Below, in pieces: positions 9,732 through 20,332 of a stretch of 56,951 bases of DNA. A program made the translations under genes and the position numbers. Position 1 is the first letter of the stretch. The number at the start of each line of letters is the position of its first letter. The notes under the pieces were generated by a model. The model saw nothing but the letters and a program-made list of their open reading frames with translations. It ran no database searches and was not told the origin of the DNA. The stretch is from Lyophyllum atratum (taxonomy: Eukaryota; Basidiomycota; Agaricomycetes; Agaricales; Lyophyllaceae). The stretch spans positions 1 through 56,951 of the forward strand of contig JACGCN010000103.1 of the NCBI GenBank assembly GCA_014905825.1, written 5' to 3'.

Positions 9732-11098
9732 CTAGTCCTCCCAAATGTTCACAATCTCCGACTCGTGTGTCATCACCGCTACATCCTTACGAATTGGGTT
9801 GACCCGCGGGTACACAAACTGTGCCGAACATCAGTACCATCCTCGTCCCACCACAATGAAACACTTACCCCTTGGTTGTATTCGCTCATCACCTCCGCCG
9901 CGATAATGTCCTTGTCCTTCAGCAGCGCCGTGTACGAGTATGTCATTGCATGCAACTATCATCCACCGGTTAGCATCTCCCTCAGCAAACAAGCATAGCA
10001 CATTACCTGCACCCCTACCAGCCCCATGACTATCAGCATCGAAATCCAATTTGATGACCCCAGAGCCATCCACAGAAATGCGTGCGCAGGCGAGTACACG
10101 CAGAACAGCACAATTTCAAACTGTCCTGGTGCCCATACATCCAGTTGCTGCACACGCGACGTCCTTCCTGGCAGCTGACCGGGCCGTGTCGGCGCTTTCA
10201 TGCCCAGCAACCACCGCCATGAGTAGGAAAACCCATACCATGTTCCAGCCATGATGCGCGACGGAAGGGAAGGCGGTTCCAAAGGCTCAAAGTCCAAATG
10301 AGCGGAAACAAACCGTGCATTAGGAGATGACACGGGATCTGCTCGATGGTGGAGCCGGTACAGTTTTATACGCGTAAAGAGGTAGATGGCGTTGAGGAAC
10401 GAGGCAGCTATCAGGAGAAACGATACAGGAATCGTCTTACACGAAGCATGAGCTCTACAGAAGTCGATCAAAAAGAGAAACCGACTAACCCAGTCAAACC
10501 ACGAGGTTCCTTCACCTTCACGGTACATGTCTTCCCATCCCAAATCGGAATCAGGTACTTTGCGTATCTGATTCACACGGACGCAAAGATGTAGGAAGTG
10601 AAGTGCCCCGCCCAAAAGACGACCTGATGTTTGCGGGGATGGGAGAGGAACGTTATGAGGGAACAAAGCGATTTCAAATGCTATGGTCGATGGGATGGAC
10701 GTTACTCTAACATGTCCATGTCAGCAATCAATGATGAGTCCGTAGGTGAATGGCTATTACCTTTCGACTATGCCCTTCTTGCGGACCACTCTTTTTACTG
10801 GAGTTCCTGCCGAGTTGCCAACGCCTAAGCTCTTACGCCCTTTGTTCTGAAGTGGCGTGCCGTAAGGGGGAGGCTTCCGTGACCGAGCCGCGTTCCAGTC
10901 GAAAGGAATTGACGAGGAAATGGAAGGCGTCGAAGCTGGAGAGCGATAGGCGCCCATAGATACACGGTTGCGCGGCGTCGAAGGTAATGTCCCATTGGCC
11001 GACGACGCAAGAGGAGATGCAGGGGACGAATTTGAGTCTGGGCTTCTGGGCGAGGCGATTGTCGCGTTGTTGGTCTGTGCCAGACGCCGGAGGGACAT
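9732..11098 (-). CDS. NUR1: Nuclear rim protein 1 (NUR1)-like inner nuclear membrane protein
   Basis: Nur1 proteins sit at the inner nuclear membrane and help tether and silence heterochromatin and rDNA. The start (complement of 11096-11098) gives MSLRRLAQ followed by a Ser/Pro-rich nucleoplasmic head with the block STPSISSSIPFDWNAAR. Exon 2 continues through IPSTIAFEIALFPHNVPLP into PQTSGRLLGGALHFLHL, the first membrane-proximal segment. Later blocks are diagnostic: FTRIKLYRLHHRADPVSSP, LDFEPLEPPSLPSR, SRVQQLDVWAPGQFE, hydrophobic segments ending GLVGVQ, then LLKDKDIIAAEVMSEYNQ and VYPRVNPIRKDVAVMTH. Five exons join in frame to a TAG at 9732. Divergent from the coiled-coil membrane gene at 11488 across a 389-bp shared upstream region with three CACGTG sites. 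Confidence 0.82.
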
Positions 11099-11487
11099 TG
11101 TGGGCCGCGAAGAGAGGTCAGCGATGTGTAGGACACGATAACAGGTCTGCTGTGGTGGTCGATGCTTGAAGTTGAGCCTCGAAAGAGTGTAGAGGAAGCA
11201 CGTGGTGACAATTAGACCCAAAAGTCAAACACGTGTCCAACACGTGGTGGTTGAACAATGAAAATGGTAAAAAAAAGGCAGGCGTAATTGTTGCGTTACC
11301 TTCTTAACCCCCATCTCCCTTCTCTCGAGTCCCCCACTTGAGTTCTCCGCTGCGCTACCTATTGTACAAATTCCCTCCCATCCTTCACCATAACTTCCAA
11401 AACGTCTATCCTACGTCCTCCGCCCACTGCCACGTCCTTGTCGCCTAGTTCATCAATTAGCGGTAGGTCCACTTTCAAGCGCTTGTC
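11099..11487. promoter_or_regulatory. Divergent promoter region with three CACGTG boxes
   Basis: This 389-bp region separates two divergent genes. CACGTG occurs at 11199-11204, 11231-11236 and 11242-11247, three copies in 49 bp, the last two nearly adjacent. CACGTG is the core bound by bHLH/bZIP factors such as fungal Cbf1/Pho4. Pyrimidine-rich tracts near 11310-11400 are typical of fungal plus-strand promoters. Confidence 0.45.
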
Positions 11488-12886
11488 ATGTTCTCTCAAC
11501 CCTCATCAGGCCCTAAAGTCAGGATGGCTCAACCCTCTTCTTCCCACCATGGCGAACGCCACCACCGCAGCGAGCGTGAGCGCGAACGTGATCGCGAACG
11601 ATCCCATCATCATCACCGAACCATCTCTTCAACCACCCTTCTCATAGTTTTGTCCCTCATGCTCGCAGTTCTGGCGGTCATGCTCTCCCTGCCTTCCGCC
11701 CAGTCCGCAACCGCTGGTGAGGCCACACCGACCGGTGTCCTCAGCTACCTCACTCCAAAACGGACCCAGGCTCTCATCCAACGCGAGAGAGATGTTGCTA
11801 TTCGCGAGGCTGAGGTTGCCCGTCGTGAGGCAGAGTTGCTGGCTGGTGCACCTGGTGGCGTCGTGCCTACTCCCGCCGTCTGCCCTCCGTGCATGGCCTC
11901 CACCACCGTGGAGACCGTCACTGGCCCCATTCAGACTATCATCAAAGAGGTCGTCAAGGAGGATTCCCTCACACCCCCTGGATGGGTCGGTACTCGAGCG
12001 GAGGAGATCCTAGACCGTGAACTCAAGATTGCTGAACGCGAACGCGACATCAGCAAGCGTGAGGAGTCTGTCAATCGTAGGGAACACGATGCTTCTAGAC
12101 GCGAGAGCTGGATAATGGAGCAACTCCAGTAAGCTTACATTGCAGTCATTCGACGCGCCCTTGCTGATGTTTCGTGTCAGCTCTCTCGGCAACGACAATC
12201 CTCAACATGTTGAAGATGAATATGTTTACGAACCCGTTGGAGCAAAGCGAAAAGCCAAGGTACCGCCGCCCTCCCCGCGCCGCTCCGAGCTTTGAGACGA
12301 AGGAGGACATTACTTAACTTTATACCATCGAGTCCGTATGCATCCCGTCCACGCCCCCTCACTCCTTCGTCCGGGCTTGGGGGACTACGGTGCTTTTCCT
12401 CGTCCCCCTCGTCCTCTCCGTAGACCGCTGACCAGTTGATGATATATGTGTTGTCCTTTTCCGTTGACGCGTCGCGATCGATCGATCACAACGCGCTCCA
12501 CGTGACACATGCTTTTTTACTTCCGGCTGGTCTTCGGTCTACAATTCATTCTTGATGTCAGGCGGATTTACTGACGCCATCTCATTTTCTAGTATCATGA
12601 ACTTCCCCCTCTTATCGTTTCTGAGACCGCATACGAGACCGAAACCAAAACCGTTGTACAAACACAAACCGTCACCGTCCCTCCTCCTGCCAACACCCGC
12701 CTCGCTGCACATCCCAAGCCCGAGGGAGTCACCTCTCCATCGACAGCTGGTAGCCCAAGAACGACTGCCGTGGAGATTGTTACCGAAGAAGACGACGACG
12801 ATGTTGACGATCGCCGTACTAGAACGGTCGTTCGCGGACCCCGTGCAACCAGGCGGCCTCCCTCGAGGTGGTTTGGTGGCTGGTAA
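11488..12886 (+). CDS. Single-pass membrane protein with charged coiled coils (hypothetical)
   Basis: Three exons: 11488 to about 12128, a short exon ending at 12259, and 12593-12886. A basic, Arg/Glu/His-rich head (about residues 20-45) precedes one strong transmembrane helix (LLIVLSLMLAVLAVMLSLP). After it come Arg/Glu helices with an RERDVAIREAEVARREAEL pattern, a Pro/Cys loop (CPPC), a second RER-rich helix and an acidic then Arg-rich tail ending RWFGGW. The final intron, 12260-12592, is 333 nt, far longer than other introns in the window; reading through it would give a short alternative end (VPPPSPRRSEL). The tail exon contains a repeated T-V motif region (TKTVVQTQTVTVPPP). I recognise no named family; it could be an ER or nuclear-envelope protein. 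Start may also be the second in-frame Met (MAQPSS). Confidence 0.7.
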
Positions 12887-13242
12887 ATGGTGGTCTGACT
12901 GTGCTTGTATTTCTAAACTCCGGATTCTGCTCGCTCCCTCGTACCCTACCTACCTCTTGCTACCTTGTCTGACCTACTTACATCGTCCCATTTTATCTCT
13001 TTTACTTACGCCCTGCCCATACCCTTGATTACATCGATGGATGGATGGACTCACGCTCCCCTCGACGACCTTACACGATGCTTGTCGCCTCTACAATAAT
13101 TAGTAGATAGTGTAGACTAGCGTTCAAATACGATGCCGCATTTCTTGATGTCAACTTGAACAAACACATAAATTTCTCGAAAAGTACCTTCACAGTCGAG
13201 TCCGAACTCCACGCGGATCACTACGCTGCTGAACCTGGTTGC
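12887..13242. other. Intergenic, upstream of mitochondrial PheRS
   Basis: No gene recognised. Pyrimidine-rich (CT-rich) stretches near 12930-13030 fit a fungal 3' flank and promoter. In-frame upstream sequence from 13156 lacks a leader-like composition, so it is treated as 5' UTR. Confidence 0.4.
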
Positions 13243-14736
13243 ATGTTGCAGACCGCGAGGATTCTTTCCTTGCGCTTCTCCGTCAAAGCTCATGTGCCGG
13301 GTGTACGTCGGCTGATTTCTGGCGTATCCTCAGGTCTTCCTGATCATATTGAAATCCTTGGGACGCGGTACCCGACCGATAACATTACGAATGTAACTCC
13401 AGCCATTCTATCAAAACTCCCTCTGCGCCTGCATACGCAGCCCTCGCACCCACTGAATACACTCCGCTCTATAATCGAGGCGCACTACCCTGACTTTACC
13501 CATCTGTCGTCGTTGTCGCCGCTGGTCACTCCGTACAAGAACTTTGATGAGCTTTCCTTCCCGAAGGACCACCCAGGGCGCGCAGTGACGGACAGCTACT
13601 ATGTGAACAAGGACTTGATGCTCCGTACGCATACTTCCGCGCACGAAGTCGAAGTCTTCCGCCGGGGCGAAACGAAATGGCTGTTGACCGCCGACGTATA
13701 TCGACGCGACGAAATTGACGGCTCGCATTACCCTGTGTTTCACCAGATGGAGGGCGCACGCATCTTTAATGCCGACGCGTCGGGCATGAAGGAAGTCGAG
13801 GAAGACAATGCGCGTCTCTCGCAGCAACTGGCGCGGTCGAATATCGTCATAGAGGACGTTCCGCACATTTTACCGACCAACCCGGTTCAGCCATCACACG
13901 ACGCCCAATATTCCGAGCTCATCGCCAAGAACCTGAAGCTGTCGTTGAACACTTTGATGTTTAGGTTGTTCGGCGGGGTGGCAGGATCGAGCAGCCAGAA
14001 CCCTCTGAGGGTGCGGTGGATAGAGGCTTATTTCCCGTTCACGAGTCCCAGCTTCGAGGTGGAGGTATTCTTCCAAGGAAAATGGCTAGAAATATTGGGG
14101 TGTGGCGTGGTGAGGCAAGCCACGTTAGATACTGCTGGTGCGTCTTTTTTTGTTGGTTATGCCTCGGTGACGGCTCACTCATGTTGTGCATAGACGTTTC
14201 AAACAAAATTGGGTGGGCTTTCGGCCTTGGACTGGAGAGAATAGCCATGATACTCTATTCAATCCCTGATATCCGGCTCTTCTGGTCAAACGATCCTCGG
14301 TTCTTGTCTCAATTCGAGCATGGGAAGGTCACCACCTTCCGTTCTTACTCCAAATATCCCTCGTGCTTCAAGGATGTCAGTTTTTGGTCACCGAAGGATA
14401 GACCGTTGCATGAGAACGACTTCTGTGATCTCGTACGTGACGTCGCAGGTGATCTGGTGGAAGACGTCCAAAAGGTATGCACTATTGCCAATGTGGATCC
14501 CAGTAATTGACAGGTTCTTTAGATTGATAACTTCGTCCACCCGAAAACCGGACGCACAAGTATGTGCTTCAGAATCAACTATCGCTCGATGGACCGGTGA
14601 GCTCATTCATCGCCCTCGAAGTAAATTTCCTCACACCCTCCTCCCTCCTAGGTCACTGTCTAACGAAGAGGTGAATGGGATTCAATCTCAGGTTGTGTAT
14701 CGGTCAAGGGACCAGCTGGGAGTTGAGATACGTTGA
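13243..14736 (+). CDS. MSF1: Phenylalanine--tRNA ligase, mitochondrial
   Basis: This monomeric class II synthetase charges mitochondrial tRNA-Phe. The ATG at 13243 opens a basic, mitochondrial-targeting N-terminus ([15 protein letters not shown]); longer in-frame upstream sequence lacks such character. Class II landmarks are visible: [18 protein letters not shown], the motif 2 region [14 protein letters not shown] with [39 protein letters not shown], and motif 3 [13 protein letters not shown]. The C-terminal anticodon-binding (B8-like) domain follows with [19 protein letters not shown] and [13 protein letters not shown]. Four exons join in frame (introns near 14132-14193, after 14474, and after 14598). 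Length matches the family. Nothing is missing among the motifs I can check. Confidence 0.93.
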
Positions 14737-14827
14737 TTATAAAATTATAGAATAATGCGCTGGTCCATTAAATCTACCTCCTCTAATACCATGACCATAA
14801 TAGGGTCGACTCTATATGTACCGAACG

Positions 14828-15623
14828 TTATGACGTGTCCTGTGCCACACCAACCTGCGCCGCCCTCAGCACACGGTCTTTGATAGTATATCCAATCTTT
14901 TGACAGTCGATCACGGTTCCTGGCTCTTTCCCGGGTATCGGAGCCTGGTACAATGCTTCATGGAAGTTAGGATCAAAGGCGTCTCCTGTGGGGTCGAATG
15001 GTTTGACGTGATATTTGAACAGCGTCTGGAGGAGCTGACGCTGGGTGATTTCGACACCCTGGTGCAGGTCCTGCAGGAGTTGTAGAGCGGTTTTTTCAGC
15101 GGGCTTGTCGGCGGAGGGTTCTGAAGGTTCCTGCGAGGATTCGGCGGGTGTGAAGGCGGATGGTGGCACAGATTTTAGGGCCATTGCGAGGACATCTGCT
15201 GTCTCAAGCAAGTCGCCTGCGAAACGGGTGATGGCGAAATCTCGCGTCTGCTCCTTCTCACGCGCAGCGTTGCGCTGCAAATTGAGGAAATCTGCTTGGA
15301 GATACCGAAGGCGGGCCTGGGACAAGAAAAGTGTGATGAGCCATTGGACCTGGAATTTCTCGGAATACACGTACAGTCAAATCAACGACTTCCGCCTCTT
15401 TTTCCTGGAGCTTCTGTTGTTCAGGCGTCGAGGGTGATTCTCCAGCCTTCCCAGCGTCCTTCGCTTCCTCTTTCCTCTCTTCCGTCTTCTCTTCGGAGTA
15501 GTGACGTCGACCCAATACGGACAGACGCGTCGGACGGCTGACAGCTGCGCGAGCGAAAGTCCTGGACGACAGTGAAGCCGTGGCGGAACGTAACGTCTGT
15601 AGAGCGTGGGCTGCGGTGGCCAT
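14828..15623 (-). CDS. MGE1: GrpE, mitochondrial Hsp70 nucleotide-exchange factor
   Basis: Mge1 releases ADP from mitochondrial Hsp70 (Ssc1) during protein import and folding in the matrix. Start complementary to 15621-15623 gives MATAAHALQTLRSATASL, Ser/Arg/Ala-rich and nearly free of acidic residues: a matrix targeting sequence. A charged linker and the long GrpE dimer helix follow (RLRYLQADFLNLQRN), then the beta-domain hallmark HVKPFDPTGDAFDPNFHEAL and the C-terminal IGYTIKDRVLRAAQVGVAQ, the family signature. There is one 57-nt intron after VVDLT. Convergent with the PheRS gene (stops 91 bp apart) and divergent from the C1-THF synthase gene; both GrpE and PheRS serve mitochondria. Confidence 0.93.
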
Positions 15624-15958
15624 CGTCGTCGCTGTGTGAGTAATGGACGGAGTATATGGTGTTGGGAGGTTGTGTGCCGTATATTTCCGCCAAAAACTTT
15701 TGGGAGCTGGCAATTTCTAACGTGGGAAAGCGAAAAGTCCGGCATTTCGCCTCTGCAGTATGACAACATCGGACAAACACGCAGGAAATTTTGAGTTAAG
15801 CCTGGACCTCGTCGATTCCAGTGTGACTCGGTTTCTCCAGGACTACGACAAGGTGCAGGTACACCTCTATTTAAGCCTTGTGTTCTCCCCCCTTCCTGGG
15901 TTTTCATCTCCCCCGGCTTTTTTTCTGCGGTTTCGCTTAATCAAACCAGCGTAAACAA

Positions 15959-18900
15959 ATGCGCGTGTCTATTTACCGGAACTTGCTCAATCTGCCTCGC
16001 TTGTTATCCGTTTATCATCTGCGTACGATGGCAACTCAAGCTGAGGGTGGTGCAAAGATCATTAATGGGACTGCACTTGCAAAGTAAGCTGCTCGACCCT
16101 TTGATTCAATATCAAGCACACATTGACACATACATCGCCTAGATCGGTCCGGGAAGGCGTTGCGGAACGAATCAAGTCATTGCAGGCTACATACCCTCGT
16201 TTCCGGCCCACCCTCGCCATCGTTCAAGCTGGCGATCGCCCTGACTCGACCGTGTATGTTCGGATGAAAGCTAAGGCGGCCGAGGAAGTTGGAATCACAT
16301 TCAAACACATCGCACTCCCCGCAGACACAACCGCCGAGGACGTAGTGGAAACAGTGAGGAAGCTCAATGACGATGAGCAGATCAGTGGTATCCTTGTCCA
16401 ACTTCCTTTAGGAGAACACGTTACTTCAGAAGGCGAGCGACTCGTGACTGAGGCGGTAAGCCCTGAGAAGGATGTGGATGGGTGAGTACTGTCGTCGTCT
16501 TCTATCTATTTATAAATCCTCATCCCACCCTTAGATTCCACGCATATAACATTGGACATCTCTCATCGCGTGCATCTCTTCCATTGTTCGCGCCTTGCAC
16601 TCCATCCGCTGTCATTCGACTGTTGGAGTCCACAGGGGTACCTATTTCTGGAGCTAATGCTGTAGTGCTTGGCCGCAGCGACATCGTCGGTAGCCCAGTT
16701 GCTTCTATGCTGAGAAATCGCGACGCTACAGTGACACAATGTCATAGCCGTACCAGAAATATTCAGGACATTGTACGTATAGGGGTCACCTCCGACTTCT
16801 ACTTGCATATAATTATCTGCCTAGGTCAAAAACGCGGACATAGTTGTTGCTGCTATCGGGAAGCCTGAACTTGTTAAAGGAGATTGGATTAAACCTGGTG
16901 CAGTTGTCATCGATGTGGGAATCAGTTATGTTCCTGGTAAGATGATCGTGCATTCATCATCGTTGGCAGTCGCTCATCCTTCTCCAGATGCCACAAAGAA
17001 GACCGGTCAACGCCTCGTCGGGGATGTCGAATACTCTTCCGTGTCTGCAGTAGCTTCACATATCACACCCGTGCCGGGAGGAGTTGGACCAATGACTGTG
17101 GCTATGCTCATGGAAAATACTCTGCAATCCGCCGAACGCATTTGGAATAAAACTCGGGAACGCAAGGTCAAACCTCTCAAGTTAAATCTTCTAGAGAAGG
17201 TGCCTAGTGACCTCGACATCGCCCGGGCTCAAACACCCAAGCCTGTCACCCAACTTGCTCATGAGATTGGACTTCTCCCAGACGAACTTGAAAGCTACGG
17301 CAAATATAAAGCCAAAGTGGATCTCAGCGTCTTAGATCGTCTGTCTCACCGCAAGGATGGGAAATACATCGTTATTGCGGGGTAAGCCGGTATATCGAAG
17401 TTACATCGATCCCCTCTGATATACTGTGGCAGCATCACCCCGACTCCTTTGGGTGAAGGCAAATCTACAACTACCATCGGCCTTGCCCAAGCACTTGGAG
17501 CGGAACTCGGTCGGCCTGCGTTTGCCTGCGTGAGACAACCCAGTCAAGGTCCAACCTTCGGTATCAAGGGAGGAGCTGCTGGTGGAGGTTACAGTCAGGT
17601 CATCCCCATGGACGAGGTATGTCTTCCTCGCGGTCCTGCAGTGCGGAAGCAAGAGTTGAACATCCGGCTAGTTCAATTTGCACTTGACGGGTGATATCCA
17701 TGCTGTGACAGCTGCAAACAATCTGCTAGGTAGAGAGAACTTTGCATGTCGCGTATATACTCTGACCGAGTCCTTTCCAGCGGCTGCTCTTGACGCTCGA
17801 ATGTTCCACGAGGCCACTCAGAGTGACAAGGTAGGCTTTATATCTTCTTCTTCTCGTTCAGTTATCCATTCCACTCCTCCTTAGGCTTTATACAACCGTC
17901 TCGTTCCTAGCAAGAAGGGAAAGCGTGAATTTGCCCCTCTCATGTTTAAGCGACTCCAGAAACTGGGTATCAACAAAACTAACCCAGACGACCTCACACC
18001 CGAAGAAATCACGCGTTTTGCACGTCTTGATGTTGACGCGGACACCATCACTTGGAACCGCGTATTGGACACTAACGATCGGTTCTTGCGGAAGATCACG
18101 ATCGGGCGCAATTCCACAGAACAGGGACATGAACGCGAAACCGGATTTGACATTGCTGTCGCTAGTGAATGCATGGCTGTTCTGGCTTTGACAACCGGTC
18201 TTGAAGACATGAAAACGCGTTTGGGTGCTATGGTAGTGGCGACGAGCAAACAGGGAGATCCTATCACTGCTGACGATATCGGTGTCTCCGGTGCACTGGC
18301 TGTCCTGATGAAAGACGCGATCAAGCCCAACCTGATGCAAACCCTGGAGGTAAATTCCTCCTCCATATAATAATTCAAAAGCTTAACAGACCCAAGGGTA
18401 CTCCTGTGTTTGTGCATGCGGGCCCCTTTGCCAACATCGCCCATGGCAATTCATCCATCCTTGCCGATAGAGTAGCACTCAAATTAGCTGGTACAGAAGA
18501 AGGCGACTCTTCTGATCGCGTGGGCTATGTCCTGACAGAAAGTGGTTTCGGAGCGGACATGGGCATGGAGAAGTTCTGCAACATCAAATGCCGTGTCAGT
18601 GGACTCACTCCGGATGCAACTGTCATTGTTGCCACCACTCGCGCACTTAAGATGCATGGCGGAGGTCCTGACGTCACTCCCGGCAAACCTTTACATGAAA
18701 CATACACTTCCGAAGATCTCATCACCCTCCAGAAAGGATGCAACAACCTGGTCAGGCACATTCAAAACTCGAAGAAGTTTGGAATCAAAGTCGTCGTTGC
18801 TATCAATCAGTTTGCGTGCGTAATCAAACTGTTTGTTCGGGGCAAAGGCGCTGACGCTATTTCAGTTCTGATACTGCGGCTGAGCTTGACCTTGTCCGTC

Positions 18901-19554
18901 AAGAGGCCTTGGCCGGTGGCGCTGACGCTGCCGTTGTCAGCAACCACTGGGCTGAGGGTGGTGCAGGTGCGCGAGCCCTGGCTGAGGCTGTGATCGCGAC
19001 CTGCGAAGGTCTTTCGGACTTCAAGTTCCTTTACGATCTTGACCGCACAATTGAAGAGAAGATTTCCACTATTTCGAAAGAGATCTATGGTGCAGACGGC
19101 GTTGAGCTCAGCGAGCTCGCGCGCAAACAGGTGGAAACCTACACTCGCCAGGGATACAATAATCTGCCCAGTAAGTAGCTTTATATTTCGTTTCGTTCAT
19201 GTTCTGGCTCACACCTCTCTAGTCTGCATGGCGAAAACCCAGTATTCGTTCTCTCATGATGCCAAGCTCAAGGGTGTTCCAACAGGTCATTTCCTCTCCA
19301 CTTGTGAAAAGCACAGGATATTAACGAATGGCTCAGGGTTTACGGTTCCTATCCGTACTGTTCGTCTTTCTGCAGGCGCAGGTTTCTTGTATCCCATTGT
19401 GGGCGACATGCAAACCATGCCTGGCCTTGGAACACGTCCAGGTTTGTTTGTTGGATTGTACTCATCTTACATTCGACACGATCCTGATATTCTTCTAGGC
19501 TTTTGGGAAGTCGGTCTTGACCCGGAATCAGGGAGAGTTATGGGGCTCTTCTAG
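15959..19554 (+). CDS. ADE3: C1-tetrahydrofolate synthase (trifunctional MTHFD)
   Basis: Trifunctional enzyme: 5,10-methylene-THF dehydrogenase and methenyl-THF cyclohydrolase (N-terminal third) plus 10-formyl-THF synthetase (ATP-dependent, C-terminal two thirds), feeding one-carbon units to purine, methionine and thymidylate synthesis. Visible motifs: substrate-site [14 protein letters not shown] with the catalytic Lys, [26 protein letters not shown] in the NADP fold, [18 protein letters not shown]; then the synthetase P-loop [49 protein letters not shown], and the C-terminal [10 protein letters not shown]. About a dozen introns are removed and all exons join in frame. Two in-frame starts exist: 15959 (basic, Leu/Arg-rich leader, mitochondrial-like) and 16028 (MATQAEGG, cytosolic-like). 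Gene symbol follows the yeast cytosolic paralogue; MIS1 is the mitochondrial one. Confidence 0.95.
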
Positions 19555-19773
19555 TCTTTAGAGGTTCATAAGCTACCTTCCGACGTCGAGAGTTCTCAAC
19601 GAACTGGGCAAGCTATCTTCATCAGATGGCTTTAAGCATATATCATTGTTTCAGCATGGTGTTTGGTGCTGTTCAACACAGGCAGTTGTACCAATACCAC
19701 GCCAAATCGCTTATAGGAATTGGAGAATCATAATGGGCATTTCTACCAGTTGAAAAGAAACGCGAATTGCATT

Positions 19774-20045
19774 CTACACACCAATGATCCGTCCACCGGG
19801 CAATCTGTTGTCCAACTGGAGTATGGATGTTCCAGGCTTTGCGAAGAGTGGCGTATAACGTGTAAAGTCCAGAACGTAAGTCCAGACAAAGCCATCCCCC
19901 TCGGTTCCGGTGTGGACGTTCGCCAGACTTGCCCAGATTTAGTTTCGTCTTGTCCGTGATCAACACTGACCTATTTTCGACATTTTGGAACGTGAATATT
20001 CCTAAACGGTCGAACTGGGTCAGAGCGACTCGAAAATCCACTAGA
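19774..20045 (-). pseudogene. Decayed fragment of a second PNGase A gene
   Basis: The minus strand encodes TQFDRLGIFTFQNVE, then, after an intron-like gap, WRTSTPEP, a one-base frame break near 19908, and GDGFVWTYVLDFTRYTPLF plus LFAKPGTSILQLDN before a stop. These match the second to fourth coding exons of the PNGase A gene at 20333-22664 (there TQFDRLAHFTFQNVE, WRTSTPEPTRGDGIIWTY, LFAKSGTFILQLDN). No upstream or downstream exons of the family are found around it. It lies 3' of the intact gene in the same orientation and is best read as what remains of a tandem duplicate. Confidence 0.75.
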
Positions 20046-20332
20046 ACAGCACTGCGAGTAAAGCTGAAAAGAGAGAACAGCGGAAAGGATATGAGCATGC
20101 TTGGATGTCCCGAAGATGTTTTTCCAAGGCAGAAAGGTGACTGGATCAGGGCTTCATGGGAGCGCTGAATGCTTAAAGGAGTGCGAACCGAGAGTACCAT
20201 GTGAACGACTACTGGAAAATCACCCGCGCGAACCAGTCGATGAGATACGGAACGATCTTGAGAGGCGAAGAAGGTATATTTAAGTAACGCGGTGATGTTA
20301 AAAGCTGGCCAGTTGCGGTCTTATTCCCAACA

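Noticed and set aside
15258..15907. Long minus-strand open frames on both sides of the GrpE start
   Set aside because: They overlap the GrpE exon 1 in another frame, lack family similarity and use implausible composition. The mitochondrial leader frame is the one that joins GrpE.
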